Source: Nitzschia sp. DOCU1
Lineage: Eukaryota > Bacillariophyta > Bacillariophyceae > Bacillariales > Bacillariaceae
Assembly (NCBI GenBank): GCA_951394045.1
Contig: OX595995.1
Coordinates: forward strand, 1,426,001-1,490,000
Direction of reading: 5' to 3'
Length of the DNA: 64,000 bases
Shown here: positions 55,261 to 64,000 of the stretch, in pieces
Layout: every line of letters starts with the position of its first letter
Position numbering within the stretch: the stretch's first letter is position 1
Notes under the pieces: model-generated
The model's input: the letters and a program-made list of their open reading frames with translations, nothing else
What the model was told of the DNA's origin: nothing
Database searches by the model: none
Position numbers and translations under genes: made by a program

Positions 55261-55532
55261 TTGTGTAGACAAAGCTTGTTCACTTCAATGTGGTGAAATA
55301 ATAAATAAATGTAACGAAGCTTCAATCAATCGACATTGTGCCGTCAATTGGGTCATTGTCTCCTTGAGATTGCTTTTCATGATGGATGAAGCGATCTTTG
55401 TTAAAATAACCGGTTCGTAAACAGGTTATGGGCTTGCTTTTAGAACGTTTGGTTCTTAGTATTATGAGCTCGTTTGAGCATCTACTTTCTAATCTTGCGA
55501 TCTTTCGATCGTGCGTTTCTTGATCTTGCGGA

Positions 55533-55590
55533 AGCTAGTCTGAGTCTTGACGGAAGTCTTTACGATCTTGTCGCTTCCGTAAGACTAGCT
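55533..55590. repeat. Nested inverted repeat
   Basis: AGCTAGTCT (55533-55541) pairs with AGACTAGCT (55582-55590). Inside it, CGGAAG (55551-55556) pairs with CTTCCG (55574-55579). It could be a miniature element end or a hairpin RNA. Confidence 0.5.
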
Positions 55591-55739
55591 CCCTTCCGGA
55601 TCTTAGTCTTTCAGCGAGTAGTACTGAGTCGTGAGTCTCAGTCGATTCGAGTCACTAGTCGACTCGTCCGAATGACCTTCAAACCATTCATTCGAATCGC
55701 CGTAATCGAACAGATCTTTCGCACGCCTGCACTTAATCG

Positions 55740-55826
55740 AATGATTCCACGTGGAATCTTCTCCGGAAAGTATCTGGCCGCCACACCAGCTCAGAGAGAT
55801 TGGCGATCCTTCGAGCGCGCCGGCCC
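55740..55826 (-). repeat. Dispersed WRPDxF/FHVE repeat, copy 3
   Basis: The minus strand reads VWRPDTFRRRFHVESFD; another frame retains CWAGALEGSPI, showing a frameshift relative to copy 2. It contains a perfect 16-bp palindrome, GATTCCACGTGGAATC, at 55743-55758. Confidence 0.65.
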
Positions 55827-56620
55827 AACACTTTGATTTTCCGCATTTTGGACAAAAAACATGCTTCTTCCTCATGATGACGCAGTTGTGTCTTTCTTGC
55901 CGATGTGATGAACATCATTGTCATGTCCAGATAATGCCAACGAATCATTCCATTCTATGGAAAAATGAGGCTCGTTGTTTTTGTTGGAGAAAACCGTGGT
56001 AGTTCTTGGTGGCACAGTCAAAGAAGAAGAATCCCCTCCCATCACGTCCGCCACATCAGGCGTTCTTGTGGATTGCAACAACCAGGCATTGCTGTGTGCT
56101 GTGACCACAGCCAGGCATGCATTGGGTGCTGTGACCGCACCCCGAATACTTGCACTGCTGAATGAATCCTTTTTTATTTGATACCAGGGGCAGTCCTCAA
56201 TCCATCGGTGGGCAACAACAAGACGAGTCGACCCTCTACTACCATGCAGCGCGGCCTCGGCCAGAGTGGAAAGATGGTTGCTGCTGCCCAACAGCAACAA
56301 GTGAAGAAAGAAAAGAAGGCCTAAGAGGGGGCGAGGCTGATCGGAATCTTGAATCCATGTGGGGGCCATCAGCATCTACGACCGTCGAGCACTTTGATGA
56401 TACTTCCACTCCACCCTCAGAGGCACAATTCATATGATTTCCTTTGTTAAGTCATCATAGCCACATGATGATCAGAGGATGGCAGTGGTTATGTCAAACA
56501 ATCAAGCTATTGTCTTGACCACCGTGGGGTTTGCATTTTGGGAGGCAATGGCGATGATCACAGTTGTCGCTTCTGAATGAAATTACCCCGGAGTGGTGGC
56601 GGGACAGTACACTACTACCT

Positions 56621-56842
56621 TGCCGCTCGGCCGTAGTAATAACGCTGCACCCAGTAGTAGTATCCTTCAGTACTAGTACCTGCTATCGTGGTGGCTAATA
56701 ATAGCGATGGTGGTTCCTCCGTCGGTCGATGAGGGCTTTGCTTTGCCGCTCGGCCGTAGTAATAACGCAGCACCCAGTGGTAGTATCCTTTAGTACTCCA
56801 GTACGTGCTATCGTGGTGGCTAATAATAGCAACGGCGGTTCT
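56621..56842. repeat. Tandem ~98-nt duplication, period 123 nt
   Basis: Copy 1 at 56621-56718 and copy 2 at 56744-56842, both beginning TGCCGCTCGGCCGTAGTAAT. Non-coding, with a handful of substitutions and small indels between copies. Confidence 0.85.
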
Positions 56843-57276
56843 TTGCCAAAGAAGACGCAAGGAAAAATGAAGAAAAGCATCGATGCGAAGACGACAACGA
56901 TGTACTATTAAGCTGGGCCTTTTCTAGGTTGACGTTAGCTTTTCCCTATTCCTTTTCAACACGAGTAGACTTTGCCCCGACGACGACCTCAAGCGCAGGA
57001 GCTCTCGGTTGCGATGTCTTCGGACGTCGCAGACTGCACTGTTCATAGTGACCTTACGGCATCTCACTCCATTTCAACATAAAGCGACTCGTCACTCGTT
57101 CATAATACCCTCCATGCCCCACAAATACATGCCTATTGTAGAGCACGCAACCTGCCTACTGCACCATCCGGTCTTCTGCTCTTCAGAGCAAGGATTCTAC
57201 CGGTAGATTGACTGAATCGTGCAGGCGAAAATGGCCGACCTCCGACGCATGGCGCGCCAATTTTTGTATCTCATCC

Positions 57277-60200
57277 TTACTTGACAGCGACGACTTCGAA
57301 GGGCTGCTGCGGCGTTAGAAACTCGGGATATTTCCTCTCCAAGTGCCCAATTTTTGCATTGGCTCCCCAGCTGCTGTAGTATTTCATGGCTTCGCGAAGT
57401 CGGTACTTGCCCTCCTCAAGGTCCTTCATAACCTCGATCTGAAATTCAGCTAGTCGCTCGCTGGCAAGAGCAGCATCATGCTGGTAGCCCCCTCTCGCCG
57501 CGAGAAGGATCGCAATTTCATACTGTTTGACGGCTAGAAAATTTTGTCTTTTCAGAGCGAGAAATTCAGCTTTCAGTAGTGACTCGTGGTGCTTGACGTT
57601 CGGATTGCACTTTTTCTGCCACCTCCTGACCTTGCCTCTGAAGATCTGTGCCAGCCTGGCATACTTCTTCTTTCCTGTCGTCCGGGCGACAGCGAAACAT
57701 GACACGCCTTTCATATATGTATCAAACATGATTTGTGGAGACGCCACATGGCTTTTCGCCACGTAATCGTGCCCAAATTTGATCGTGAAATCTACCTGCC
57801 GAACATGCTCACCAAAGTATGTGCAAAGAACTCCTTGATACATGATGATAAGGGCGTTCCAAAAATGATCGCCGCGTGATTGCTCGACGTCCTCACCGCT
57901 GAACGCCTTCCCTGGAAAATGTGTAGGATCTTCGGCATTGTCAATACCCATCAAATTCAAAAACAGTTGACGATTCAAATTGGACGCTTTGTTTGCCTGC
58001 TCCCGCTTTAGATCCTTCATTTGCTTAGCATACAGAGACATATCAGTTTCCAACATCTGTAACGGAATTCCAGAATAAAATTGCAGTAAAATGTAGTGGA
58101 AAACTGCCCAACATGCGCTTTCCGTGTCGCTGAAAAGACAATCAAGTGTCAGACATAACCATATAGTCCGCGACAAATACCATCTGTCTACGTACCCGGT
58201 TCGTAGCCCCAAATCGTATGCTTCCAGTAGGGGCTTCGTCTGACTCCTAAAGGGTTGCGTCCACGAAAGAAGACCTGAGTGAACGCAAAACATTACTCGG
58301 GGTGCCGTCAGTCTGGACCCAGATCCCCTCATGAGATCAAGGGCGTGTTGCCCGTATATTGCGCCTCCTTGTATATCATGTAATACGCCGGTCAAAACAA
58401 TTCCGGTTGTAGCGAAAGCAACAGCCGAATATTCGCAGACCCCGTATTTCATGGTCCAATTGAGGGTTCGAAAAACAGGCAATGGCAATCGAACATCCTT
58501 CAGCAAGTAAAAAGTGTCTCCGAGCTTATCAAGAAATTTCATGAGCTCGACCCTTGTTTTATCGGTCATCCGTGGAAGGTCGGCCGGATTTCGAGACTTT
58601 ATTGTAGCCTTGATGCCGATGATATTTCTAACAACCTCCAAGCCAATGAGAACAGGATTCTTCGGAAATCGACAGTTGAACTTTGCAAGAATTTCCAACG
58701 TCAGATCCGCAGCCTCTTGCACCTTTCCACAAGCCAATAGACTGTCGATTCGAGAGTGATAAACTTCCAACTTGTCATCGAGAGGGTGGTCTTCTTGCGA
58801 CAAAACGTCTTTGTAATAACGCTCTACCGTCTCGACATTGCCCAGACATCCCTCCGCCTTCGCCCCGGTAGAATAAAGCTTTAAGCTCAGCCCATACTGC
58901 TCCTTCCAATGGGTATCCGGTAACAACTCTATCCCTTTCCCTGCGTATTTTGCGGCGCTCTCAAACGCCGAGACTTTGATGGCCTTCTGGCTGGCTTCGA
59001 GGTTCAGCCGTGCAAGCGTCAGCTGTGATTCAGCATTGCTTGAATCAAGGGGCGCCTCGTTCAGCAGGTTAACCACAACGAATATTGCAGAATCCAACTT
59101 CTCCTCGTTGAGCTCCGACACAAGAATCTCCCCTATCCGTTGTTTCCAAGCACCCCGCTCATCTTCTGGGACAAGCTCGATGGCAGCTTCATGAATTTTG
59201 TCGTGACACCATCTACGACGAGGGGGCAATTCGGATCCCTTGGCAAACAGCCCTTCCGCTTCAAGACGCGTTAAACCGGCGATTAACGAGGAATCGTCAC
59301 TTGATGAGCCATCGACGTTGAATTTAACCCACAACAATTGCAGTGTCTCCACCTCAAATGTAGAGCCTAGGCAGGATGCTAGCTTGAGCAGTTTCAAGAG
59401 CTCGGCGGGGAGACCCAGCATTTTCCCTTTCAGCAGATCGACGACATTATCGCTTGCTTGAGTGCTTGATTCGATTTCCTCCTCGTTCCAAGTCCAGGAC
59501 AGGGTACCGAAATTGAATTGCAAAAGCTTCTTGTTGTACAGCATGGCCAGATAGTGAAGAAGGAAAAAGGGGTTCCCATTCGTCTTGTCAAGACATATCT
59601 GTGCCAGAACTAACGTACGTGAGTCCCCTTGACAATTGAGTACATCTTGGATAATTTCATGAACAGCCTCAATATCCAAATCGTTGATTTCCAGACGACT
59701 AAGAATAAAGTCCCCGTCCTGGCTTCTTTGTTCAAGCTCACGTAGGAATCTGTAGAAGATATGTGTCTCGTCTACCTCGTTGGATCGATATATACCGATG
59801 ACCATGAATTTCGGGTTCTGCCGATCCAGCATGAGCATCTCCAAAAGATCCAAAGAGGAGCTATCCGCCCACTGAAGATCGTCCAGTACTATGAGTAGTG
59901 GGAAGAATTGTTTTGAAGCAACGCGCAAGAACCGTAAGAAAGCGAATTGAATCCGATTCTTGGCGTCACCAGATGATGACTGTGGCGACGATGTTCCGTT
60001 AGTCACACTATTTTCAACAACCTCTTCAATGACAGGGATGACGTGGGCTAGCAAAGATGCTTCCGATCCCAGCACAGTTCCTATTTCCTTGCACAGCATT
60101 TGGAATTTAGTGGGATCTTCCTCACGAAATTTGAGGATGGCCCCACAAATCTCGGCACAAGCTCTCGCCATCCCCGAATAGGGTTCACTTCTCATATTCA

Positions 60201-60648
60201 AATCATATTTACCCCTGACATAAAGTCCCTTGTGCCTGACTACGCGACGATGAAGTGTCTCGGCTAGTTTGGATTTTCCGCTCCCGCTGGCCCCAGAGAT
60301 GAGCGTTAAGCGTCGTTCTGACGATGCTTCAAGTAGTGAATCGAAATGACTCTTCAGGACCGCAATCTCCCGATCCCTTCCGTGTATTCCGAGAGAACCA
60401 AAGGTCAATTTATCGATTGTCAAGCTTGACAAATCATTGATTTTGCGTTTCTGGGGTTGCAAGGCAGAAAACGATGACATTAGAGCGGTCGACCCGGTTC
60501 GACTACTCCCGCCGAAGACTTTAAAATCACCACTGCTTCCATCTGTGAAAGAGTGCATTGTTGATATGTCCTCCTCGCGATCCAAGGAGGAAACACCATC
60601 GTCCTTATCAGCCGCACCTAGTGAACTTTTTCCAGTCGAATACGACAT
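57277..60648 (-). CDS. STAND-type predicted ATPase B (1101 aa, 2 exons)
   Basis: Close paralogue of ATPase A (44243-47660). ATG 60648 starts MSYSTGKSSLGAADKDD. HGRDREIAVLKSHF, Walker A ISGASGSGKSKLA, Walker B LLIVLDDLQWADSSSLDLLE and VIGIYRSNEVDETHIF match A residue for residue in the core. The frame is open throughout, but comparison with A and clear splice signals place an intron at 58130-58195 (GTACGT...TTTTCAG, 66 nt, a multiple of three), joining RTG to DTESACW. Without removing it, 22 spurious residues appear (including YLSRTIWLCLTLDC). The C-terminal helical repeats end QPFEVVAVK. The Ser/Gly repeats at the N terminus of A are absent here. Divergent to the Cys-module gene at 61096. Confidence 0.87.
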   Translation of the reverse strand: MSYSTGKSSLGAADKDDGVSSLDREEDISTMHSFTDGSSGDFKVFGGSSRTGSTALMSSFSALQPQKRKINDLSSLTIDKLTFGSLGIHGRDREIAVLKSHFDSLLEASSERRLTLISGASGSGKSKLAETLHRRVVRHKGLYVRGKYDLNMRSEPYSGMARACAEICGAILKFREEDPTKFQMLCKEIGTVLGSEASLLAHVIPVIEEVVENSVTNGTSSPQSSSGDAKNRIQFAFLRFLRVASKQFFPLLIVLDDLQWADSSSLDLLEMLMLDRQNPKFMVIGIYRSNEVDETHIFYRFLRELEQRSQDGDFILSRLEINDLDIEAVHEIIQDVLNCQGDSRTLVLAQICLDKTNGNPFFLLHYLAMLYNKKLLQFNFGTLSWTWNEEEIESSTQASDNVVDLLKGKMLGLPAELLKLLKLASCLGSTFEVETLQLLWVKFNVDGSSSDDSSLIAGLTRLEAEGLFAKGSELPPRRRWCHDKIHEAAIELVPEDERGAWKQRIGEILVSELNEEKLDSAIFVVVNLLNEAPLDSSNAESQLTLARLNLEASQKAIKVSAFESAAKYAGKGIELLPDTHWKEQYGLSLKLYSTGAKAEGCLGNVETVERYYKDVLSQEDHPLDDKLEVYHSRIDSLLACGKVQEAADLTLEILAKFNCRFPKNPVLIGLEVVRNIIGIKATIKSRNPADLPRMTDKTRVELMKFLDKLGDTFYLLKDVRLPLPVFRTLNWTMKYGVCEYSAVAFATTGIVLTGVLHDIQGGAIYGQHALDLMRGSGSRLTAPRVMFCVHSGLLSWTQPFRSQTKPLLEAYDLGLRTGYVDRWYLSRTIWLCLTLDCLFSDTESACWAVFHYILLQFYSGIPLQMLETDMSLYAKQMKDLKREQANKASNLNRQLFLNLMGIDNAEDPTHFPGKAFSGEDVEQSRGDHFWNALIIMYQGVLCTYFGEHVRQVDFTIKFGHDYVAKSHVASPQIMFDTYMKGVSCFAVARTTGKKKYARLAQIFRGKVRRWQKKCNPNVKHHESLLKAEFLALKRQNFLAVKQYEIAILLAARGGYQHDAALASERLAEFQIEVMKDLEEGKYRLREAMKYYSSWGANAKIGHLERKYPEFLTPQQPFEVVAVK

Positions 60649-61095
60649 GGAAGCAATTGATCGTCGGACTTTTATAAGACGCGTTTCAAAAACAGCACCA
60701 TTGGCGGTGCATACCTATTAATACAATGAGAGAGCGCGAGAAGACCGCAATATACTTTTTCGCTTCGGAGCGATGCCACACTCCCAGAAAATGCGCCCCT
60801 CGCGTGAACTCGTGTTGTACGCAAAAGCATGCTAGAAAATAAACAATTGTTATTAACTCATGCATGTACCGGTAGGTACGTAGGTGCGACTGTACAATGG
60901 AAGAAGCATCGCGTACTGGCTGTCGCCCTTGCCACCGCCGCCACCGCCACCATCGTGGTCTACTACTATTTTCGTTCTTCTTCTCCATAAAAGCCTCATC
61001 ACCGCCTACTACTAGTACCCTGATTCTAATATTTTCTTATTCTGTTTTTTTCTCCACCAGCAGCAGCAGGTCACGCCGATACTAGCCGCACCACC
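60649..61095. promoter_or_regulatory. Divergent promoter region, ATPase B and Cys-module gene
   Basis: About 450 nt head to head, with a CCGCCGCCACCGCCACC stretch near 60937. No other element recognised. Confidence 0.4.
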
Positions 61096-64000
61096 ATGCT
61101 CCGGCGTCGTGCTGGGTGTCTAACTAAGGGATTCAAGAACCGCGTCGCGCTGCGCCTGTTGACGATAGTAGCCATTAGTAGTAGTGTCCTGATGGTGCTG
61201 TTGGCCTACGATGCTGGAAAAGAAAGCTATGTTTCCGAACCGTCCGAGAACAACAAGAACATCGATTTTTACCACGACACTACAATTTCTGCTGCTGGTA
61301 TTGCTACTAGGGTGAGCGCTGCTAGTACTACTAGGAGCTTTGCCGGCACAACAAAGAAGAAGGACACGACCACCATCAACAGCGAGATGATAGGGAAAAT
61401 TCCTGGAAACAAAGAAGAGATTCGGGTCGCTACCAAAAAAGAGGGAGCAGCGGATGACGAACATCATCTTCCTATCTTGCTGGACTCTACAAGTGCCATA
61501 AAATCCAGCGAGAACCCAACCAGCACGTTCGTGGACGAGAAATGGTCTCATGGTGATCATCACATGAGTAGAGAACTCCAAGACGAAGAAGAAATCAAGT
61601 GCACTCTCTCGGAAGAAATCCCTTTCGTTTCCCATATTCTCGTGGGGCTCAACAGTCCAGGGATCTGCGCGGGCCCTGCAGCCGATGGAACCTATCGCTC
61701 TTTGAGCGACTACGACAAAGGGCTACTCGAAGATACCTTGATGGCCTCATACACCAAGTTGCAACAACGATATTGTGATCCTTACTTCCGTAAGGCCTCT
61801 AGCGTCGAGATCGTCAATCAAGGAACTTCTCCTTCTTCGTCGTATGAGGGCGGCTCCTCGTTGACCTTGGAAATAAAAGTCATGGGGGGTCTCCGTTGCA
61901 AACAGTCAGAGGACGGTTGTAACGTGGATAAAATTGGGCTGTTCGATCTTCCGGGACAGACACCCCGCTACGAGTCAGCATGCTTGTGTCCAGAGGAATC
62001 GAACAATACAGCTATCGTCGCAAGCAACCGAGGACCTACAGAGGCTGAGTTTATGGAACACTTCCGTATCCGTTTGACCACGATAGCTCCCTTCCTGGAC
62101 TGTTCCGATCTCGTCGTGGCTGCATGTGTCGGCTCTTGAAGTCACTTTTGCCGACGCAGAAGCAGCCAGGAATTCAAGTAAGCTGATTGGATCGTCGGCA
62201 CAAGAGGCACTGAACGACCTTTACTCGCCTGATAATCCCAAAGTATGCTACCCCGAATTTCGGGTCGTCAACACCGTCAGCGTCGTTTTTCAAGAAACCT
62301 ATCGCAAGCGGCTCCATGAAAGTGACGAAAAGACCTCTGGTCAGATGCCGACTTCTGGGTCGTCTCCTGCTGAATTTTCCGTGCCGAATAGTCTTGTGAA
62401 TGGAAGTGAAGCTTTTCTTTTTAGCAACAATAGCAACGAGACCACATCAGCTCCATCAGAATCACCAACGTCCGTTGGTGGTAGTACCACGAGTCCTCAG
62501 CGGCTTACAGCAATTCTTTATATCGACGGGGTTTGTTCTCAATGTGAAAGTCGTCTATTCTCGAGAAACGATACGAGCACAAGAAGACGCCTCGACGAAT
62601 CACGACAGGACGCAACGGAAAATCATCCACAAAGGAAGCTTCAAGCTATCAACAGGACAAAGTCCAACTGTTATTGCCCAATCGATTCTGTTGTCGCTGA
62701 GGCCAATGTCCCGACGATCGACAAGTTCAAAACCACTCTCGCAGAGCGACTGCAGCTCGACATTACAAACATTCAACAAATCGACATGGTAGCCATCGTT
62801 GTGCATGAGGGCAGTATCGTCGACAATGGCACCTATCGCTACCCTTGCAGCAATGTCAGTTCCACATTCAAGAAAAACGTCACCCTGGAGCTACAGGTCA
62901 CATGTGGGGCCGCTCCCGAGTTATCCGCCGACGATAGAAACACCATCGGTTTCGCGTACGTCACTGCCTACAACAGTCTTCGAAGTACAGTGTGTGATCC
63001 CTTCAACCTGGAGGTGACATCTGCCAAAGTTGTCGACGTCGGTGACTTGAGGGCGGGCGGAACCAGCCTACCTCTGAAGATCGAACTCGCTGTGGTCTGC
63101 TACGGTTGTGATCCGCTTTCCACAACCGTATACGGACTCCCTGAATTCTCGAGCAAGGACGAGACCACAGGTTTCAATGAATCACGAAGACATTTGTATG
63201 CACCGTCGAATGAGATGAAGACTCGCCGTTACCAGGAAGAACAAGACGGAACGTGCACCTGCAATTCAACTCTGCCGCGACGTCCTCCTTTGGAAGCTGA
63301 TGTCACCGATGCTCTTGATTTATCCTTCGCCCAACAAGAAGATCTTCTCCTGCCGTGCATTGGCAATACCACAACCTGTGACTTCGGGACGAGCTTTACA
63401 GCCAGTGCATTACTGGAAGTCCAAGACACCAACGGTACTCTCAATCCCGTCGAAACAGCAAAGATCCTTGAGAGAGCGTACATCAATACGTTGGACAGGT
63501 TGATTGGAGGAGGGAATGCCACTATGTGTAACGCTTTGTTTGGCCTTGTAACAGACACCGAGGTATACCTCGACTTTGTCTACAACAGTGTCGACAGAAC
63601 CGCCAACGAGACGGAAAGACGTCAACTCCAAGACCTGCCATCAGTGGCTCCCACAGCAGACTCGACGTTTACGTTCTCTTGGTCGTTTGCGTCCGGGGCT
63701 AACACCAGCGACGCTCCTACCGCGGCCCCAACGATTCAAGTTGTGGAGGAAACAGGTCTCTACCTACTTGATGCATTTGGGGTGTGCAACGGGTGCCCAT
63801 CGGAGCTCATTTTTAACAATGCAGCAGATGGTCGCAGACGAATCGATTGGGTAAGCAGTGAAGAACCCGCTGAAACTTCCTCGACTGAGATTAGGTTCTT
63901 GCGAGACATAATAGGGGAGGAACTAGAATCCCTTTCTGCCCGATCGGATCGGTTCAGATTGTGACTGACTTCGAGCAGGTTTCATTGCTTGAAATTATAC
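61096..64000 (+). pseudogene. Cys-module surface protein, interrupted, runs off the window
   Basis: ATG 61096 (CCACCATGC). A short basic N terminus leads to a membrane anchor (LRLLTIVAISSSVLMVLLAY, residues ~19-38), then a Ser/Thr/Lys-rich linker and Cys modules: KCTLSEE...RYCDPYFRK...CKQSEDGC...CLC; DCSDLV...VCYPEFR...CSQC...CYC; YPCSNVS...VCDPF...CYGC...CTC; CDFGTS...CNGC. Frame 1 runs 61096-62139. The protein clearly continues one base later from 62126 (AAC then VSALEV), so there is a +1 shift near 62125. Frame 2 runs to 63964. There, a 4-nt deletion near 63930, relative to the copy at 52.9 kb, removes the expected CFC motif. The 3' end is outside the window. No intron signals explain either shift. 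Confidence 0.7.
62814..64000 (+). repeat. Segmental duplication, copy 2
   Basis: Counterpart of 51815-52990, same orientation. It is open across the two sites where copy 1 is broken, and broken near 63930 where copy 1 is intact. Confidence 0.9.

Larger units (their letters stand above)
50921..55268 (+). pseudogene. Interrupted Cys-module surface protein with C-terminal Cys-ladder solenoid
   Basis: Exon 1 50921-51041 (MVSGDSKRSL, good ATG context), an intron at 51042-51215 (GTACGT...TTCAG), then a long exon to 55268. A membrane anchor follows (VVLSLLAVFAICAIVVVAA, ~51302-51358). At least four Cys modules come next: YPCSNVS...VCDPF...CYGC...CTC; CDFGTS...CNGC...CFC; DCVDQT...FCDEYF...CRGC...CIC; PCPIV...CRRHC. 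A PSxFPSxFPS stalk (54110-54190) leads to a ~310-residue Cys-ladder repeat domain. Two lesions separate the parts. An extra A in the run at 52025-52028 shifts the frame against the paralogue at 63.0 kb (that frame stops at 52045). A TAA at 52332-52334 stands where the paralogue has CAA. From 52335 the frame is open to 55268 (first ATG 52497), so a truncated protein from that ATG is possible. Either a young pseudogene or sequence errors. Confidence 0.7.
55269..57276. other. 2-kb gap rich in small repeats
   Basis: Contains a nested inverted repeat (55533-55590), copy 3 of the WRPD/FHVE repeat (55740-55826) and a tandem duplication (56621-56842). A 167-residue minus frame (55872-56375) has no recognisable features. 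No gene called. Confidence 0.4.

Noticed and set aside
55872..56375. 167-residue minus frame with a leucine-rich hydrophobic run
   Set aside because: No recognisable domain and a repeat-rich neighbourhood; probably chance.
1..64000. tRNA, rRNA or CRISPR arrays
   Set aside because: None recognised on reading; no clover-leaf or regular spaced repeats seen.

Overview
The window looks like nuclear DNA of a diatom, probably a raphid pennate. This is inferred from the gene content: a Ty1/copia element with a DSHADT-type protease, Pro/Ser-rich cell-surface proteins carrying leucine-rich repeats (LRRs), a helicase-associated-domain protein, a selenoprotein W, and short GT-AG introns of about 55-200 nt. 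I could run no similarity search, so every family name rests on motifs read by eye.

Layout. 1-6146: copia-like retroelement whose gag and pol share a frame and are separated only by one TGA. 6679-10977: a CHAT protease / STAND-type NTPase fused to a tandemly duplicated domain, a membrane span and a zincin-like ectodomain, broken once by an in-frame TAA. 11.5-16.5 kb: housekeeping block (glutathione reductase, DTW-domain tRNA-modifying enzyme, mitochondrial citrate synthase). 17.4-22.9 kb (minus): a 1,725-residue, five-exon surface protein with five copies of a Cys-rich module, a Pro/Ser stalk and C-terminal LRRs. 23.6-27.2 kb: an unknown small protein and a GH3 beta-glucosidase. 28.2-31.0 kb: secreted Pro/Ser-stalk LRR protein. 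31.1-34.0 kb: a four-span membrane protein and a helicase-associated-domain protein. 34.1-39.0 kb: two paralogous membrane-anchored sulfotransferase-like genes flanking the AP-2 sigma gene, whose first coding exon is just the ATG. 39.8-42.1 kb: cyclic nucleotide phosphodiesterase with a duplicated tail. 42.5-43.2 kb (minus): selenoprotein W with an in-frame TGA (Sec) in CGGU and candidate SECIS folds in the 3' UTR.

44.2-64.0 kb is an accessory, duplication-rich zone. Two paralogous STAND ATPase genes (plus at 44.2-47.7 kb, minus at 57.3-60.6 kb) face each other. Between and beyond them lie two further members of the Cys-module surface family (50.9-55.3 kb and 61.1 kb to the end). These share a segmental duplication of about 1.2 kb, and each is disrupted at different places. 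Small dispersed and tandem repeats fill the gaps.

The most novel signal is the Cys-module surface family: an N-terminal membrane anchor, several modules with a C...CD..RR...CxxC...CxC signature, a Pro/Ser stalk of PSxFPS units, and exchangeable C-terminal domains (LRRs in one gene, a Cys-ladder solenoid in another). The nearby CHAT/STAND and STAND ATPase genes, the LRR protein and the module proteins together suggest a sensing or recognition repertoire, but that functional link is inference only.
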